A DNA stretch of 64,000 bases, taken from NCBI GenBank assembly GCA_033977485.1, contig CM066994.1, positions 25,822,681 to 25,886,680 of the forward strand, in the 5' to 3' direction. This DNA is from Hydrangea macrophylla. Lineage: Eukaryota > Streptophyta > Magnoliopsida > Cornales > Hydrangeaceae. The notes under the pieces were generated by a model. That model saw only the letters and a list, made by a program, of their open reading frames with translations. It had not been told where the DNA came from and ran no database searches. Both the position numbers and the translations under genes were made by a program. Below are positions 33,039 through 43,095 of this stretch, piece after piece. The number at the start of each line of letters is the position of its first letter. The first letter of the stretch is position 1.

Positions 33039-33638
33039 CTAAGTACGAAGAGATTCGAACTCTGGTTTTAAACCCATCAAAAACTGATAAGTATGCAGAT
33101 TCTCAGACCGCTGAACAATAACTTCTGCAACGTCGGCAGGAAAACCAGAAAGAGGCTCATACTGGGCCAATTCCTCCCAACGAGACTGGAGGAAGCCAAA
33201 ATAGTCTGCAATACTAAGGCGTAAAGAGTCCTGAGAGGCCTGAGAAATTTCCCGATGAAGTTCGAAAATACGAGATGCATTATGAGCATGTGCATACATC
33301 TTGGTCAGGGCCCGCCAGAGACCAGGTACCGATTCATGGTACATAAAAATCTGATAAATACGATACTCCATGGAATTGAAGAACCATCCCAAAATAGTGC
33401 AGTTATCCATGTCCCACTGTGCACGCTTGGCATCAGTATCAGCAGGCTGAGCTTCCTTGTCAAAAATCCAACCAAGTTTGCCTTTTCCACCAAGAAAAAA
33501 GCGCAGAGAACGAGACCAAGCAGCAAAATTTTGTCCATTCAACAGGACACTGGTAACCCGTTGGGTTGGAGAATGCTGAGAGACAAATAGATCCATGCGG
33601 GGTTGAGAACCAGAGGTAATAACATCCTTGTCAGTCAT
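33039..33638 (-). pseudogene. Copia F gag N-terminus
   Basis: The ATG at 33638 (MTDKDVITSGSQPRMDLFVS) is chosen because it aligns with the gag starts of copias B and E, although the frame is open further upstream. The core VTSVLLNGQNFAAWSRSLRF, NCTILGWFFNSMEYRIYQIF and TYQFLMGLKPEFESLRT ends at a TAG (33036-33038) before ILNTSPLPS, which is the only break in gag. Confidence 0.92.
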
Positions 33639-33757
33639 GGTGAACAAATGGAAAAAGAGAGACCTTGAAGAAGATCCAACCGAAAGAACAAGGAAGCAAA
33701 GGGCTACCAACAATCAACGAGTAGCCAAAGGAAATCAAGAGAGCACAAATAAGAGCT

Positions 33758-34048
33758 CTAATACATCATAGAAAGACCCTTAGGGCAAGGCACAGCACGG
33801 CAGGCTGCGCAGGAAGGAGGCGCAGCACCAAGGCTGCGCAGAAGGCTAGGAAGGACCCTGGTGGTGCGCAGGGGCTGGGCAAGGGCTAGGGTTCCTGCGA
33901 AGGAACTAGGAGAAGGGCAGGGAAGGTGCGCAGGGGCTGGGTGTTGGCTGTGAGGGGGTGGCGCAGTGGTGGCTGGGTGTTGAGGAGGTGGCGCAGGGAA
34001 GGGAAGAGGGTTAGGGTATTGTGGCTCTGATACCAAGAAGAAAACCAC
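33758..34048 (-). other. Copia F leader with proline-rich open frame through the PBS
   Basis: Between the 5' LTR and gag, the minus strand has an open frame that begins inside the LTR (MVFFLVSEPQY), where LVSEP is encoded by the primer site itself. It continues Pro/Ala/His-rich and ends GLSMMY*. Copia E has a similar frame ending SSLMY* and copia B a shorter Pro/Ser-rich one. It may be only the result of CCACC/CGCAGC-type repeats in the leader. Confidence 0.4.
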
Positions 34049-34228
34049 GATGGGGTAAAATGTTTTTCTTATATTTCTCAGAATAATACAGTGTATATAT
34101 ACACAAGAGGAGTAAAAGGAAAAAAGGAAACAAATAAATAAAAGATTACAAGAAAATCAAATCATCCTAATATAAATCATCCTAATATAATGTGAAGCAT
34201 ATATCACGGACAATCATATATTCCAATA
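34036..34228 (-). repeat. Copia F 5' LTR
   Basis: 193 bp; PBS complement ggctctgatacca at 34023-34035; TSD CAAAA at 34229. Confidence 0.94.
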
Positions 34229-35790
34229 CAAAAATATCTAACTTGTTTGTTCCGAGAACTATTAAGGAAGCCTTGGATGATCCTAATTGGAAATTAGCAG
34301 TTATGGAAGAGATGAATGCTCTAGAAAAGAATGGTACTTGGAAGTTAGTGAACCTGCCTAAGGAAAAAAAAAACCGTTAGGTGCAAGTGGGTATTTACAG
34401 TGAAGTGCAAAGCTGATGGTAGCGTGGAAAGGTATAAGGCGAGACTCGTGGCAAAGGGGTTTACACAAACCCTCGGGATTGACTACCAAGAAACCTTTGC
34501 TCCGGTTGCCAAGATGAACTCAATTTGGGTTTTACTATCATTGGCCGTTAATTACAGCTGGCCTTTACATCAATTAGATGTAAAAAATGCCTTCTTAAAT
34601 GGAAATTTGGAAGAAGAAGTCTACATGAGCCTACCTCCAGGATTTGAGAAGAAGTTTGGTACAGATAAAGTCTGCAAATTAAATAAGTCCCTATATGGTC
34701 TCAAACAATCCCAAGGGCATGGTTTGAACGCTTTGGGAAGGTTGTGAAAAACCATAGATACTGTCAAAGCCAAGCAGACCATACTATGTTCTATAAGCAT
34801 TCAAGAGAAGGTAAAGTAGCTATATTGATTCTTTATGTAGATGACATAATTCTAACAAGTGATGATAGTGACGAATTGGAAAAATTGAAGAAGGGACTAG
34901 CGAAAGATTTCGAGATCAAGGACCTAGGAGCACTTAAATATTTTCTCGGAATGGAGTTTGCTAGATCCAAGGAGGGTATTTTTGTCACTCAACGCAAGTA
35001 CACACTTGACTTGCTCGAAGACACAGGCCTGCTTGGATGCAAAGCCATTGAAATACCAACCGAGCCCAACTTGAAGCTACAACATGCTAAAAATGGAGAT
35101 GTGGTGAATATAGATCAGTTTCAAAGACTTGTTGGAAGACTGATCTACTTATCTCATACACTTCCCGACATAGCATTCGCAGTAAGTAGAGTGAGCCAAT
35201 TCATGCATTCTCCAGGACAGAAGCACTTTGAAGCAGCGTACAGGATCCTAAGGTATCTAAAAGGAACTCCTGGTAAAGGTTTGTTATTTAGAAAACAAGG
35301 ACATCTTCAAGTGGAAGTATATACAGATGCGGATTGGGCTGGAAGCATCACTGACCGGAAATCTACCTCAGGCTACTGTACCTTCGTTGGAGGAAATTTG
35401 GTTACTTGGCGGAGTAAAAAACAGAACGTAGTGGCTAGAAGTAGTGCGGGAGCTGAATTTAGATCAGTGGCTCATGGAATTTGTGAAGCTTTGTGGATCA
35501 AGAGGTTACTCGAAGACTTAAAAATTCCAAGTATATCACCAATGAAGGTGTATTGTGACAACAAGGCAGCAATTGCAATTGCTCATAATCCGGTCCTGCA
35601 TGACAGAACTAAGCATGTAGAAGTCGACAAGCACTTTATCAAAGAAAAGATTGAGAAGGGATTGATCTGCATGTCTTATATACCCACTGCAGAGCAAATT
35701 GCAGGTGTTCTTACAAAGGGACTACACAAGAAGCAGTTTGACCACCTAATCACCAAGCTGGCCATGGAAGACATATTCAAGCCAGCTTGA
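34229..35790 (+). pseudogene. Copia D reverse transcriptase and RNase H
   Basis: Picks up after copia F with ISNLFVPRTIKEALDDPNWK and [20 protein letters not shown] shift near 34380 is followed by [40 protein letters not shown] and [10 protein letters not shown], then another shift at 34740. From 34744 the frame is open to the stop at 35790: YVDD in LYVDDIILTSDD, YLSHTLPDIAFAVSRVSQF, the RNase H blocks YTDADWAGSITDRKSTSGYC and YCDNKAAIAIAHNPV, and the end MEDIFKPA*. The last 348 codons would be intact without the two upstream shifts. Confidence 0.92.
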
Positions 35791-35797
35791 GGGGGAG

Positions 35798-36032
35798 TGT
35801 TGGAAATGGGAAGACAATAATTCTGCCAGGATATGGCTGAATTCTTTGGGATATTGTTGCTGTAAATATTTAGATTTAGTCAATTCTACAGAATAGAGAA
35901 GTCAAAATTTAGAATCAGAATTAATAGCTAATTAGATCCTAATTTTATGCCTTGTATCTCCTATAAATAGAGGTGGTGTGTACATTATGTCATACACAAA
36001 AGAATAAGAAATGTTATTCTTTATATCTTTTA
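35798..36032 (+). repeat. Copia D 3' LTR
   Basis: 235 bp, preceded by the purine tract gagggggag (35789-35797). Ends in tttta where the G2 antisense ORF resumes. Confidence 0.92.
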
Positions 36033-36156
36033 TCTTTGGCCCCAAGTCTTTGGGTATGAACTCACTCTGCAAGAGTTTTTGTGGACCCATCGACCGTTCC
36101 CGGTACACGGGGAGGTCGGGTTCTTTTCTCTGGGAGCTTGGCAGGGGAGAAAGATC
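36033..36156 (+). pseudogene. G2 antisense ORF, piece 3
   Basis: In the frame reached after copia D: LWPQVFGYELTLQEFLWTHR, then PFPVHGEVGFFSLGAWQGRK. The L-x-x-F-x-x-x-Y and G-E-V-G-F-F-x-L elements fit the C-terminal end of the PF04195 family core. At 36156 a copia-A-type LTR fragment begins and the remainder is lost. Confidence 0.72.
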
Positions 36157-36212
36157 TGTTGAGTGTTATGTTAACTTTAGTTCTATTGTATTTTATTTTT
36201 ATTATTTATCTT
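36157..36212 (+). mobile_element. 56-bp fragment of a copia A-family LTR
   Basis: tgttgagtgttatgttaact and the following bases match the reverse complement of 5130-5075 (copia A LTR). The fragment is cut by the copia C LTR at 36213; the rest of this second A-family insertion is not in the window. Confidence 0.85.
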
Positions 36213-38464
36213 TGTAAAAGAAAGGAAAATGATATATTGAATTCAATTGAAAAATGATTACAAGAGGAGCCTAATATATATAGGCTTAGCTAGAAGCTAC
36301 ACTTTTACAATCTAACCGATGTGGGACACTATAACATTACACTATTTACAATATTATCCTCTAACACTCCCCCTCAAGCTGGAGCATACATATCATATGC
36401 ACCAAGCTTGTCACATATATATTTAACCCGAGTCCCAACTAATGCTTTTGTGAACAAATCGGCTAACTGATCCGCGGATTTCACGTGAACGGTATTGATT
36501 ACTTTCTCTAGAAGTTTTTCCCGAACAAAATGACAATCAACCTCAATATGTTTTGTCCTCTCGTAGAATACTGGATTGGAAGCTATATGAACGGCAGCTT
36601 GATTGTCACAAAGTAAATTCATAGGACAAGACTGAGTAAACCCAAGCTCTTCTAGTAGATGCTTCATCCACACTAATTCACACGTAGTATGTGCCATAGC
36701 CCTGTATTCAGACTCAGCACTCGACCTAGAAACTACTGTTTGCTTCTTGCTCTTCCAGGACACAAGATTACCACCAACCAAAACACAATATCCTGTAGTG
36801 GATCTCCTATCACCAGGAGATCCAGCCTAATCAGCATCACTGTAGCTCTCAATACGTATATGACCACGATCCTGGTACAATAAACCACGGCCTGGAGCTC
36901 CTTTGAGATACCTCAAAATACGCATCACTGCCTCCCAATGTGTGGTACGAGGAGAACTCATGAACTGACTGATGACACTCACTGAAAAGGCAATGTCAGG
37001 TCTAGTAACAGTAAGATAATTAAGCTTACCAACCAGACGTCTATACTGCTCAGGATCCTCCAATAACTCCCCTCGATCTGATAGTAACTTGGTGTTAGGA
37101 TCCATAGGAGACTCCACAGGTTTGGATCCTAACATCCCTGATTCTGATAGGAGATCAAGAACATACTTCCTTTGAGATAAGCAAATCCCTTCACTTGACC
37201 TGGCAACCTCAATACCCAAAAAATATCTAAGCTGCCCGAGGTCCTTGGTTTGAAATTTGTTTTGCAGAAATAACTTCAACTCCAAAATACCCTTGCAGTC
37301 ATCTCCGGTTATAACAATGTCATCAACATATACAAGCAAGAAGATTTTGCCTGCTTTAGTATGTCGATAAAAGACTGAATGATCAACACCACATCTCTGG
37401 AGTCCAAATTCAGCAACTACATCACTGAACCTACCAAACCAGGCACGAGGAGACTGTTTCAGGCCATACAAAGATCTTCTTAATCTACATACCATATTCG
37501 ACTCCCCCTGAGCAACAAACCCAGGTGGTTGCTCCATATATACCTCTTCCAACAAAGTGCCATTAAGGAAGGCATTCTTGACATCAAGCTGATGTAAGGG
37601 CCAGTGATATATGGCTGCAAGAGAAATGAGGAGACGAACAGAGGTGATCTTAGCCACAGGAGAGAATGTCTCGGAATAGTCAAGGCCATAAACCTGCGTA
37701 TAGCCCTTGGCAACAAGGCGGGCTTTCAGGCGATCTATTGTGCCATCAGGGTGCACTTTAACAATATAAACCCAACGGCATCCCACTACTGTCTTGCCCG
37801 AAGGAAGAGGAACTAAGTCCCAAGTACCAGTATCTCGTAAGGCAGACATCTCATCCTCCATTGCCTGTCTCCATCCGGAGTGGGTAAGAGCCTCTGCAAC
37901 AGTGTTAGGAACAAACACAGAAGACAAAGAGGTAACAAACGAAGAAAAACTAGGAGACAGACGATTGTAAGAGACAAAGTTGGAAATAGGATGAGAAGTA
38001 CAAGAGCGCTTACCCTTACGGAGAGCAATGGGAAGGTCAGATTCTGATGGAGGTGGATCTGAAGACGCAGAGACGGTTGACGGAGTAGCAGAATCCGGAA
38101 CGGTCCGAGGGCGGCGAGTGTATGTCTGCAAGTGTGGGCGATCCAGGCGGGAGGAAACCTCTGGGGTGGGAAGGACAGGGGATGTGGGAGGTATTGCAAG
38201 AGGTAAGGGAAGCATAAAATCAGGATCGCTCATAGAGTGGGACTCTGAATAGTATGGAGTGGACTCAAAAAAGGTAACATCTGCTGACACAAAGAAACGG
38301 CGCAAGGTAGGGCTATAACAACGATAGCCTTTCTGAACACGAGAGTACCCTAAGAAAACACACTTCATAGCACGTGGGTCTAACTTGTCAGTGCCCGGGG
38401 TAAGCTGATGGACAAAACAAACACATCCGAAAACACGTGGACTAACTGGAAACAGAGACTCAGT
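36213..38464 (-). mobile_element. Copia C remnant: 3' LTR, RNase H and RT only
   Basis: LTR 36213-36366 (154 bp, TG...CA) with the PPT complement ctccccctcaagctgg at 36367. Upstream on minus there is pol from the integrase C-terminus onward. It ends abruptly at about 38464, within ESLFPVSPRVFGC. No matching 5' LTR exists in the window: the LTR at 40976-41161 belongs to another family. Confidence 0.88.
36374..38464 (-). pseudogene. Copia C integrase C-terminus, RT and RNase H
   Basis: ESLFPVSPRVFGCVCFVH and LDPRAMKCVFLGYSRVQKGY mark the integrase end. The RT carries [60 protein letters not shown] and YVDD in LLVYVDDIVITGDD. The RNase H has SYSDAD then a TAG where Trp is expected (36827-36829). 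It resumes in the same frame with GGNLVSWKSKKQTVVSRSSA, LLCDNQAAVHIASNPV and the tail GAYDMYAPA*. That single stop is the only break in about 670 codons. Confidence 0.92.
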
Positions 38465-38482
38465 AACCCAGTCGGTGAATGG
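38462..38482. other. 21-bp segment identical to the G2 gag, at the copia C/E junction
   Basis: agtaacccagtcggtgaatg plus a final g is present here and at 42328-42348, where it encodes PFTDWVT of the G2 gag on minus. Here it lies between copia C integrase (ESLFP...) and copia E sequence. Confidence 0.8.
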
Positions 38483-38577
38483 ATCAATTTTTAAAAAATG
38501 CTACAATAAAGGACTAAAATCTAAAGAACCCAAGTACCAAAAGGAGGGCGTGGGCCCGAGAGAGCAGCAAAAGCCAT

Positions 38578-39306
38578 CTAATCAGAGACTGGAGGGGCAG
38601 GCACAGTCGGCGGTGCTAGAATGCGACGACGACGCTCGTCACCCTCAACAGTAGCAAAAGCCTCAAATAAAGAGCGCATTGGAACAGTATTTAGAATCTG
38701 GGTACGCAAGGCCTCGAACTCAGGTTTTAGGCCCATCAAAAATTGGTAGGTATGCCGACGATCGAGACGTTTGAACTCAACATCACCATCATTAGGGAAA
38801 TCAATGATGGGTTCATATTGGGCTAACTCCTCCCACCGGGTCTGCAAATAGCTAAAGAAGTCGGAAACAGAATGGCCCAGAGCAGCCTGAGAGGCATGGG
38901 AGATGTCCTGGTAAAGCTCAAAGACACGCGAATCAGAATGGGCATGGGCATACATCTTCTGTAAAGCAATCCAAAGCCCATGGACGGTATTATGATACAT
39001 GAACATGTGATATATCGGCTCCTCCATTGAATTAAACATCCACCCCAAAATAATACAGTTGTCAGAAAACCACTCATCATACTTCACATCAGTTTCTGCG
39101 GGTTTGGGTTCTTTACCGAGTAACCAACTAATTTTCCGTTTGCCTCCAAGATAGAGACAAAGGGAATTGGACCAAGCGTGAAAATTTTTCCCATTCAATA
39201 CAACACTAGTAACCCGATGAGCGGGAGTTAAATGAGAAAGAAAAGAATCCAGACGAACAAGGCTAGTAATAGTAGTAGTGGTGACGGATTTTGAATGATC
39301 ACCCAT
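38578..39306 (-). pseudogene. Copia E gag
   Basis: The ATG at 39306 begins MGDHSKSVTTTTITSLVRLD, with the core VTSVVLNGKNFHAWSNSLCL, NCIILGWMFNSMEEPIYHMF, YQFLMGLKPEFEALRTQIL and LFEAFATVEGDERRRRIL. The frame is open for 242 codons to a TAG after PPVSD. The next residue in relatives is Gln (SDQMAFA), consistent with CAG to TAG; MAFAALSGP follows in frame. The knuckle region and everything after it are missing. Confidence 0.9.
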
Positions 39307-40101
39307 GAAGGTAGTGACTGAAAAAAAAAAACTTCAAGGAGAAAGAGATGGAGGAACCTGATGACCGGTAGACAGCGGCAGACTAGACAAGGGTAACCAG
39401 AGACACGGTTACCCGACAAGAAGACAGAGAGCACTGAAGGCTCCTAATACATCAAAGAAGAGCCCACGGGGGCAGACGGGCAGCCGGACAGGCTGCGTAG
39501 AGGCCTGGAGTGGCCTGGTGGTGCGCCGGAGAGGCGCTGGGAGAAGAGGGTGGTGCGCCAAGAGGGTGAGGGTGGGGGCTGGTCTCGGCGAGAAGGAAGG
39601 AGGACAGGGAGGGGTCGTCGTTGGGGATGGAGGTAGTGGCAAGTGTGTAGGGTTATAGTCGGGTAGTGGCATGGTTCGAAGTCTCGGCCAAAACCGAGTC
39701 GTCTCGGCCGAGTTGACTCGGTTTTGAGGCCCAACGAAACGATATATACAGGCGATACAACTATTGTTCAAAACAACGAAGTATCGGTGGTGGTATCGGT
39801 TGTATCGCGCCGTATCGGCCGAGACGATGCCGTATCACGCGAGATCTCGCCCGAGATGGTGAGACGAATCTCTTACGACAGATTGTTGAGTCCGAAAAAG
39901 AGGGCTAATGGTTCAAATCTTACCTTTTCTGCATTATCTTCATAGATCTTAAGTAGATAGGGCTTCGTGAGACTCCAAAATCTGAGATCTCGAACCAAAT
40001 TGATATTCTCTCACAAATCTGTTCCTCCATCATCACCATTTTCTTCCTTTGTAGATCTACTCATCTCTCTTTCTTTCGGCAGATCTGTGCGTCGGGGTCG
40101 T

Positions 40102-40102
<1 letters not shown>

Positions 40103-40145
<43 letters not shown>
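40103..40145 (+). repeat. (CT)n microsatellite
   Basis: About 21 CT dinucleotides inside the hAT-like element. Confidence 0.95.
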
Positions 40146-40150
<5 letters not shown>

Positions 40151-40557
40151 CTCACGGTGTGTGTGTGTTTGTCGTTCTCTCCAGCCTTAGGATAAGGAGG
40201 CTGCGGCTAAACTTATTAGGGTTTTTTCACATTGTGTTTACTTAAGTATATAATATAATATATATATATAATATAATATATATGTTAAAACTTATTTTGC
40301 TAATACTTACTATAGTATATTATAATAATCTCTATTATTTAATATCAGGTAATGCTAGGAAAAAAATAGTGATATACACTTATGGTTTTTTTTGTTTTAT
40401 TTTTATATAGTAATTAAAAAAATTAACCTTTTTTTTTTTGCTAGCATATATAATGTGGGAAAAAAATATCAAAAATTAGTGAAAATAAGTTTATTGCTTA
40501 TAAAATTTAAGTATTTTGTTGCTTATAATATCATGCTTGTTTTAATAATTTGCTAGA

Positions 40558-40710
40558 ATGGCTCCAAAACAAGATATTGGTTGGGATAACGATGATAACA
40601 ATGATGATTTTCAACCCACACTCCATGTGGCACTGATTTCCAATTATGTATACAGTGTTATCATATACTCAATCTGCAGCGTGTGTATTGGATATTGTGT
40701 GATATTGTAA
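40558..40710 (+). pseudogene. hAT transposase N-terminus, vestigial
   Basis: The ATG at 40558 reads MAPKQDIGWDNDDNNDDFQP, then diverges into a short unrelated tail, ending at a TAA (40708-40710), 50 codons in all. Plant hAT transposases with a BED finger often begin MAP(K/R)xDxGWEHG. The match covers only about ten residues; the BED finger, the catalytic domain and the dimerisation domain are absent. It indicates an internal deletion from a full-length hAT. Confidence 0.55.
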
Positions 40711-40975
40711 TTGGTACAATTTGTGTATTGTGAGAATCTATTGGGCCAAATTTGTTATTCTAATTATTTTAGAATTTTTCATTATTTTTCTAGATTTTTT
40801 TGAACCTTAAATTCAGCGTATCTTTGCGTATCGCCCGATACCAGTCCGCGGCGCCGCGACCGAGTCCTCTCCGCGACCTCAGCGACCGCGACCGATACCG
40901 CGACCTTGAACCATGGGTAGTGGGTGGTGGCGTAGGTGGTGGCGTAGGCGTAGGTGGTGGCTGGCTCTGATACCA

Positions 40976-41161
40976 AATAGGTTTTGATAAAGGCTTAGTC
41001 CTTTCATTCATTGATCATATATATGTATATATATATTTACAATGAGGAAAAGAAAAGGAAAGAAAATAAAGACAATAATTGAGAATAATATGGAAAAGGA
41101 ATGGTCAACATGACCTAAAATAGACAGAATAAAAACCCCTAATTATTCCTTAATTCCAACA
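40976..41161 (-). repeat. Copia E 5' LTR
   Basis: 186 bp, tgttggaattaagg on minus, followed by PBS tggtatcagagcc (minus, 40975-40963). The partner LTR was not found. Confidence 0.85.
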
Positions 41162-41280
41162 GAAGGCTGAGGAGAATAGTATGTCCGAGGAACTACCCGT
41201 GTCTACGAGCACCCTTTTCACCATAAAATTAGCAATTGAGAGCGTTACCACCAATGGATCGTCATGGGGGTAGTACAGGT
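41162..41280 (-). pseudogene. G2 protease, N-terminal part
   Basis: The minus strand reads [20 protein letters not shown], then [23 protein letters not shown] is an intact aspartic protease active-site motif of Tat type, and the PHDD(A/P)LV lead-in is typical of the same lineage. The frame is cut at 41162 by the copia E LTR and no continuation into RT is found in the window. Confidence 0.88.
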
Positions 41281-43031
41281 GTCTGACATCGTTGGACGAG
41301 AAAGTCAGGACGTCAGTCGGGGAGGAATTGGCTGGCGGGACATGTAGGACATCCGCTTAGGATGCCCGTGCATGCCTCTTCCTGACTGACTGCAAATCTC
41401 CTCCGCCCGATGTTCCTCCGGAGACCATGTTGATATAGCCGAGGGGCTGCAATTGCTCGAGAGCTCGGGTGTCTTGTCTTGGTCGTCTGTCTACGGTGAC
41501 AAACTCGGCGAGGTGACCCTGCTCGATGAGCTTTTCGATGGCAATTTTGAGCTTGAAGCAGTCCTCGGTGTCGTGGTCGTGATCCTTATGGTACCGCTTC
41601 CTTTTTTCGGGCAGGCTTTTCAGCTTTATCGGTTTCTTGAGCAACCTCTGAGCATCGGTTGTGACCATAACTTCTTGGATAGGCCGTGAAAGTGGTGTGA
41701 AAGCAATCGGGGCCTGATCCTGTCCTCCTCGTTGCTGATCTTGCTTTGGCTTCTTTCTCTAGCCTTTCTCAGAACCTTCGCGTTTCCGTTTGGTCTTCAG
41801 TGAAGCTAGAGCGTTTAGACTTCAGGAACTCTTCCGTGTCGATGCATTTCCCAACCCTCTCAAAGAGTTCAACCAGCGTAGCCAGTCGGTAATGATGGAA
41901 CGACGTAGCAACCTTGGTGTGCTGAACCCCCGAACAGAAGGCTGTGATCGCGACCATTTCGTTCAGGTTGAAAACTGGAGCTTTTGCTGATAGAACCGGT
42001 CAACATAATCCTTCAGGAACTCTCCTTTACGTTGTTTGACAGCCAACAGTTGGGTGTCTAGCTGTGATGGTCAAGCATTCCTACGAACTGACTGACGAAG
42101 AGCTTGTTTAGTGCCTTGAAGTCATCGACCGATCGGGGCTTGAGGGAATGAAACCACTGCGCGGCCAGGCCCCTTAGGGTGCTAGGGAAGGCCAAGCAAT
42201 GCAGCTCGTCGGCGTTGGTGGCTAATGTCATTTGAGCCTTGTAGATACGAACATGGTTAACCGGGCTTCCTGAACCGTCATACGAGTTAAGGTGGGGCTG
42301 TTTGAATTTACGTGGAATGGCGAATCTAGTAACCCAGTCGGTGAATGGCGACTCAGTGTCAGTGTTGGCATAGTTACGACCTGGCTTGCCACTCAGCTTC
42401 TCGATCTGTTTTTACAGATCGTTGATGCGGGCCTCAACATCCTCCTGACCGGCATCCTGTTTGGTATCAGTATGGTAGGTCGGGTCAGACGAAGAAACTT
42501 CTTCGTCAATGTGCATTGTCTTCAGGGATGGGGCATGACTTCGATTCCGGGTAATCGTGTGCCTAAGATCACCTCGGCTTCTGGCCGGGCGTTCTTGGGC
42601 CGATTCTCGGGCCGTTTGCTCTTGCCCCTCCCTTCTGGCAGCACGCCTGTTGTTGATGATCTCTTTGGCGTCCCCCGCTCGGCTTGGGTTGGACGGGCAC
42701 GTTGACGGATCCGCTTGGGGCCACGGCTACGTTCATCGTTCCCGGGCCACCCCAAAATCGAGGGGGATACTGGCTCAGTATGGGCACGTTGTCGGGTCCG
42801 CACAAGCACTCGATCACGTGCGTCGTTCCCAAGCTGATCCTCGGCTTGAGGGGGCTTATCCTGTCGGGCCAACAGCGCTTCGATTTGTTGTTGGGCTTGA
42901 CGCTGGCCCTCCAGGAGTTACGTAAGAGCCGCGGTGATCTGCTCTAAGGTCATGGAGGCCGCCGTTTGCCCGGCCTGCGAATCCGTCTGACCTGTTGGGG
43001 CGGCAGTCTTCTTACCCTATTTTGGCGGCAT
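41281..43031 (-). pseudogene. G2 gag
   Basis: The ATG at 43031 gives MPPK followed by a stop; the frame continues through a Gln-rich stretch (EGQRQAQQQIEALLARQDK). After frameshifts come a retrotransposon gag domain SPFTDWVTRFAIPRKFKQP, then NHVRIYKAQMTLATNADELH and LAAQWFHSLKPRSVDDFKAL. The segment HDHDTEDCFKLKIAIEKLIE near 41580 is the usual zinc-finger-like CxxHxDHxHDTxxCxxLK box of Tat gag. At least five stops or shifts. The PFTDWVT codons are the 21-bp segment shared with 38462-38482. Confidence 0.85.
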
Positions 43032-43074
43032 GTTGATCAGCAACGAATGTGTTTTTGGGAGAAAAACTATCGAT

Positions 43075-43095
43075 TTCCCACAGACGGTGCCAAAC
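43075..43095 (-). other. G2 primer-binding site
   Basis: On minus gtttggcaccgtctgtggg follows directly after the 5' LTR end. The tRNA was not identified. Confidence 0.65.

Larger units (their letters stand above)
29172..34228 (-). mobile_element. Copia F: young, nearly complete Ty1/copia element
   Basis: LTRs 29172-29363 (192 bp) and 34036-34228 (193 bp), perfect TSD CAAAA (29167-29171 and 34229-34233), PBS 34023-34035, PPT complement ctccccctcaagctgg after the left LTR. The total of 5057 bp is normal for copia. The LTRs differ by about three substitutions and one single-base indel (near 1.6-2 percent), the sign of a fairly recent insertion. Only a handful of stops or frameshifts disrupt gag-pol. 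Confidence 0.96.
25934..36032 (+). mobile_element. Copia D: Ty1/copia element with copia F inside
   Basis: LTRs of 235 bp each (25934-26168, 35798-36032), PBS at 26169, PPT gagggggag before the right LTR. LTRs start TGTTGG but end in TTTTA rather than CA. Without copia F the element is about 5 kb, normal for copia. Gag, protease, integrase, RT and RNase H are in order but with about ten stops or frameshifts. The flanks ctctc and tcttt do not form a clean target duplication. It interrupts the G2 antisense ORF after GSIS. Confidence 0.93.
39670..40915 (-). mobile_element. hAT-like non-autonomous element
   Basis: 1246 bp with a perfect 8-bp duplication GGTAGTGG (39662-39669 and 40916-40923) and imperfect inverted ends (catggttcgaagtctcgg against the reversed right end catggttcaaggtcgcgg). 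Both ends are rich in short repeats of cgatac/gtatcg and cggccgag, as in hAT subterminal regions. The inside holds AT-rich DNA, a (CT)n tract and a transposase start on plus (next entry). Which strand is sense is not certain; inversion of the TIRs leaves this open. The 8-bp TSD is the main evidence for the hAT superfamily. Confidence 0.8.
38483..41161 (-). mobile_element. Copia E remnant: 5' LTR, leader and gag only
   Basis: 5' LTR 40976-41161 (186 bp, TGTTGGAATT on minus), PBS 40963-40975, leader, and a gag at 39306-38578. It lies next to the G2 protease on one side (41162) and joins copia C through the 21-bp segment on the other. Protease, integrase, RT and its 3' LTR are missing. A hAT-like element is inserted in the leader. 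Confidence 0.85.

Noticed and set aside
42557..42947. Plus-strand open frames over the G2 gag
   Set aside because: GC-rich shadow of the gag linker on minus; no motif.
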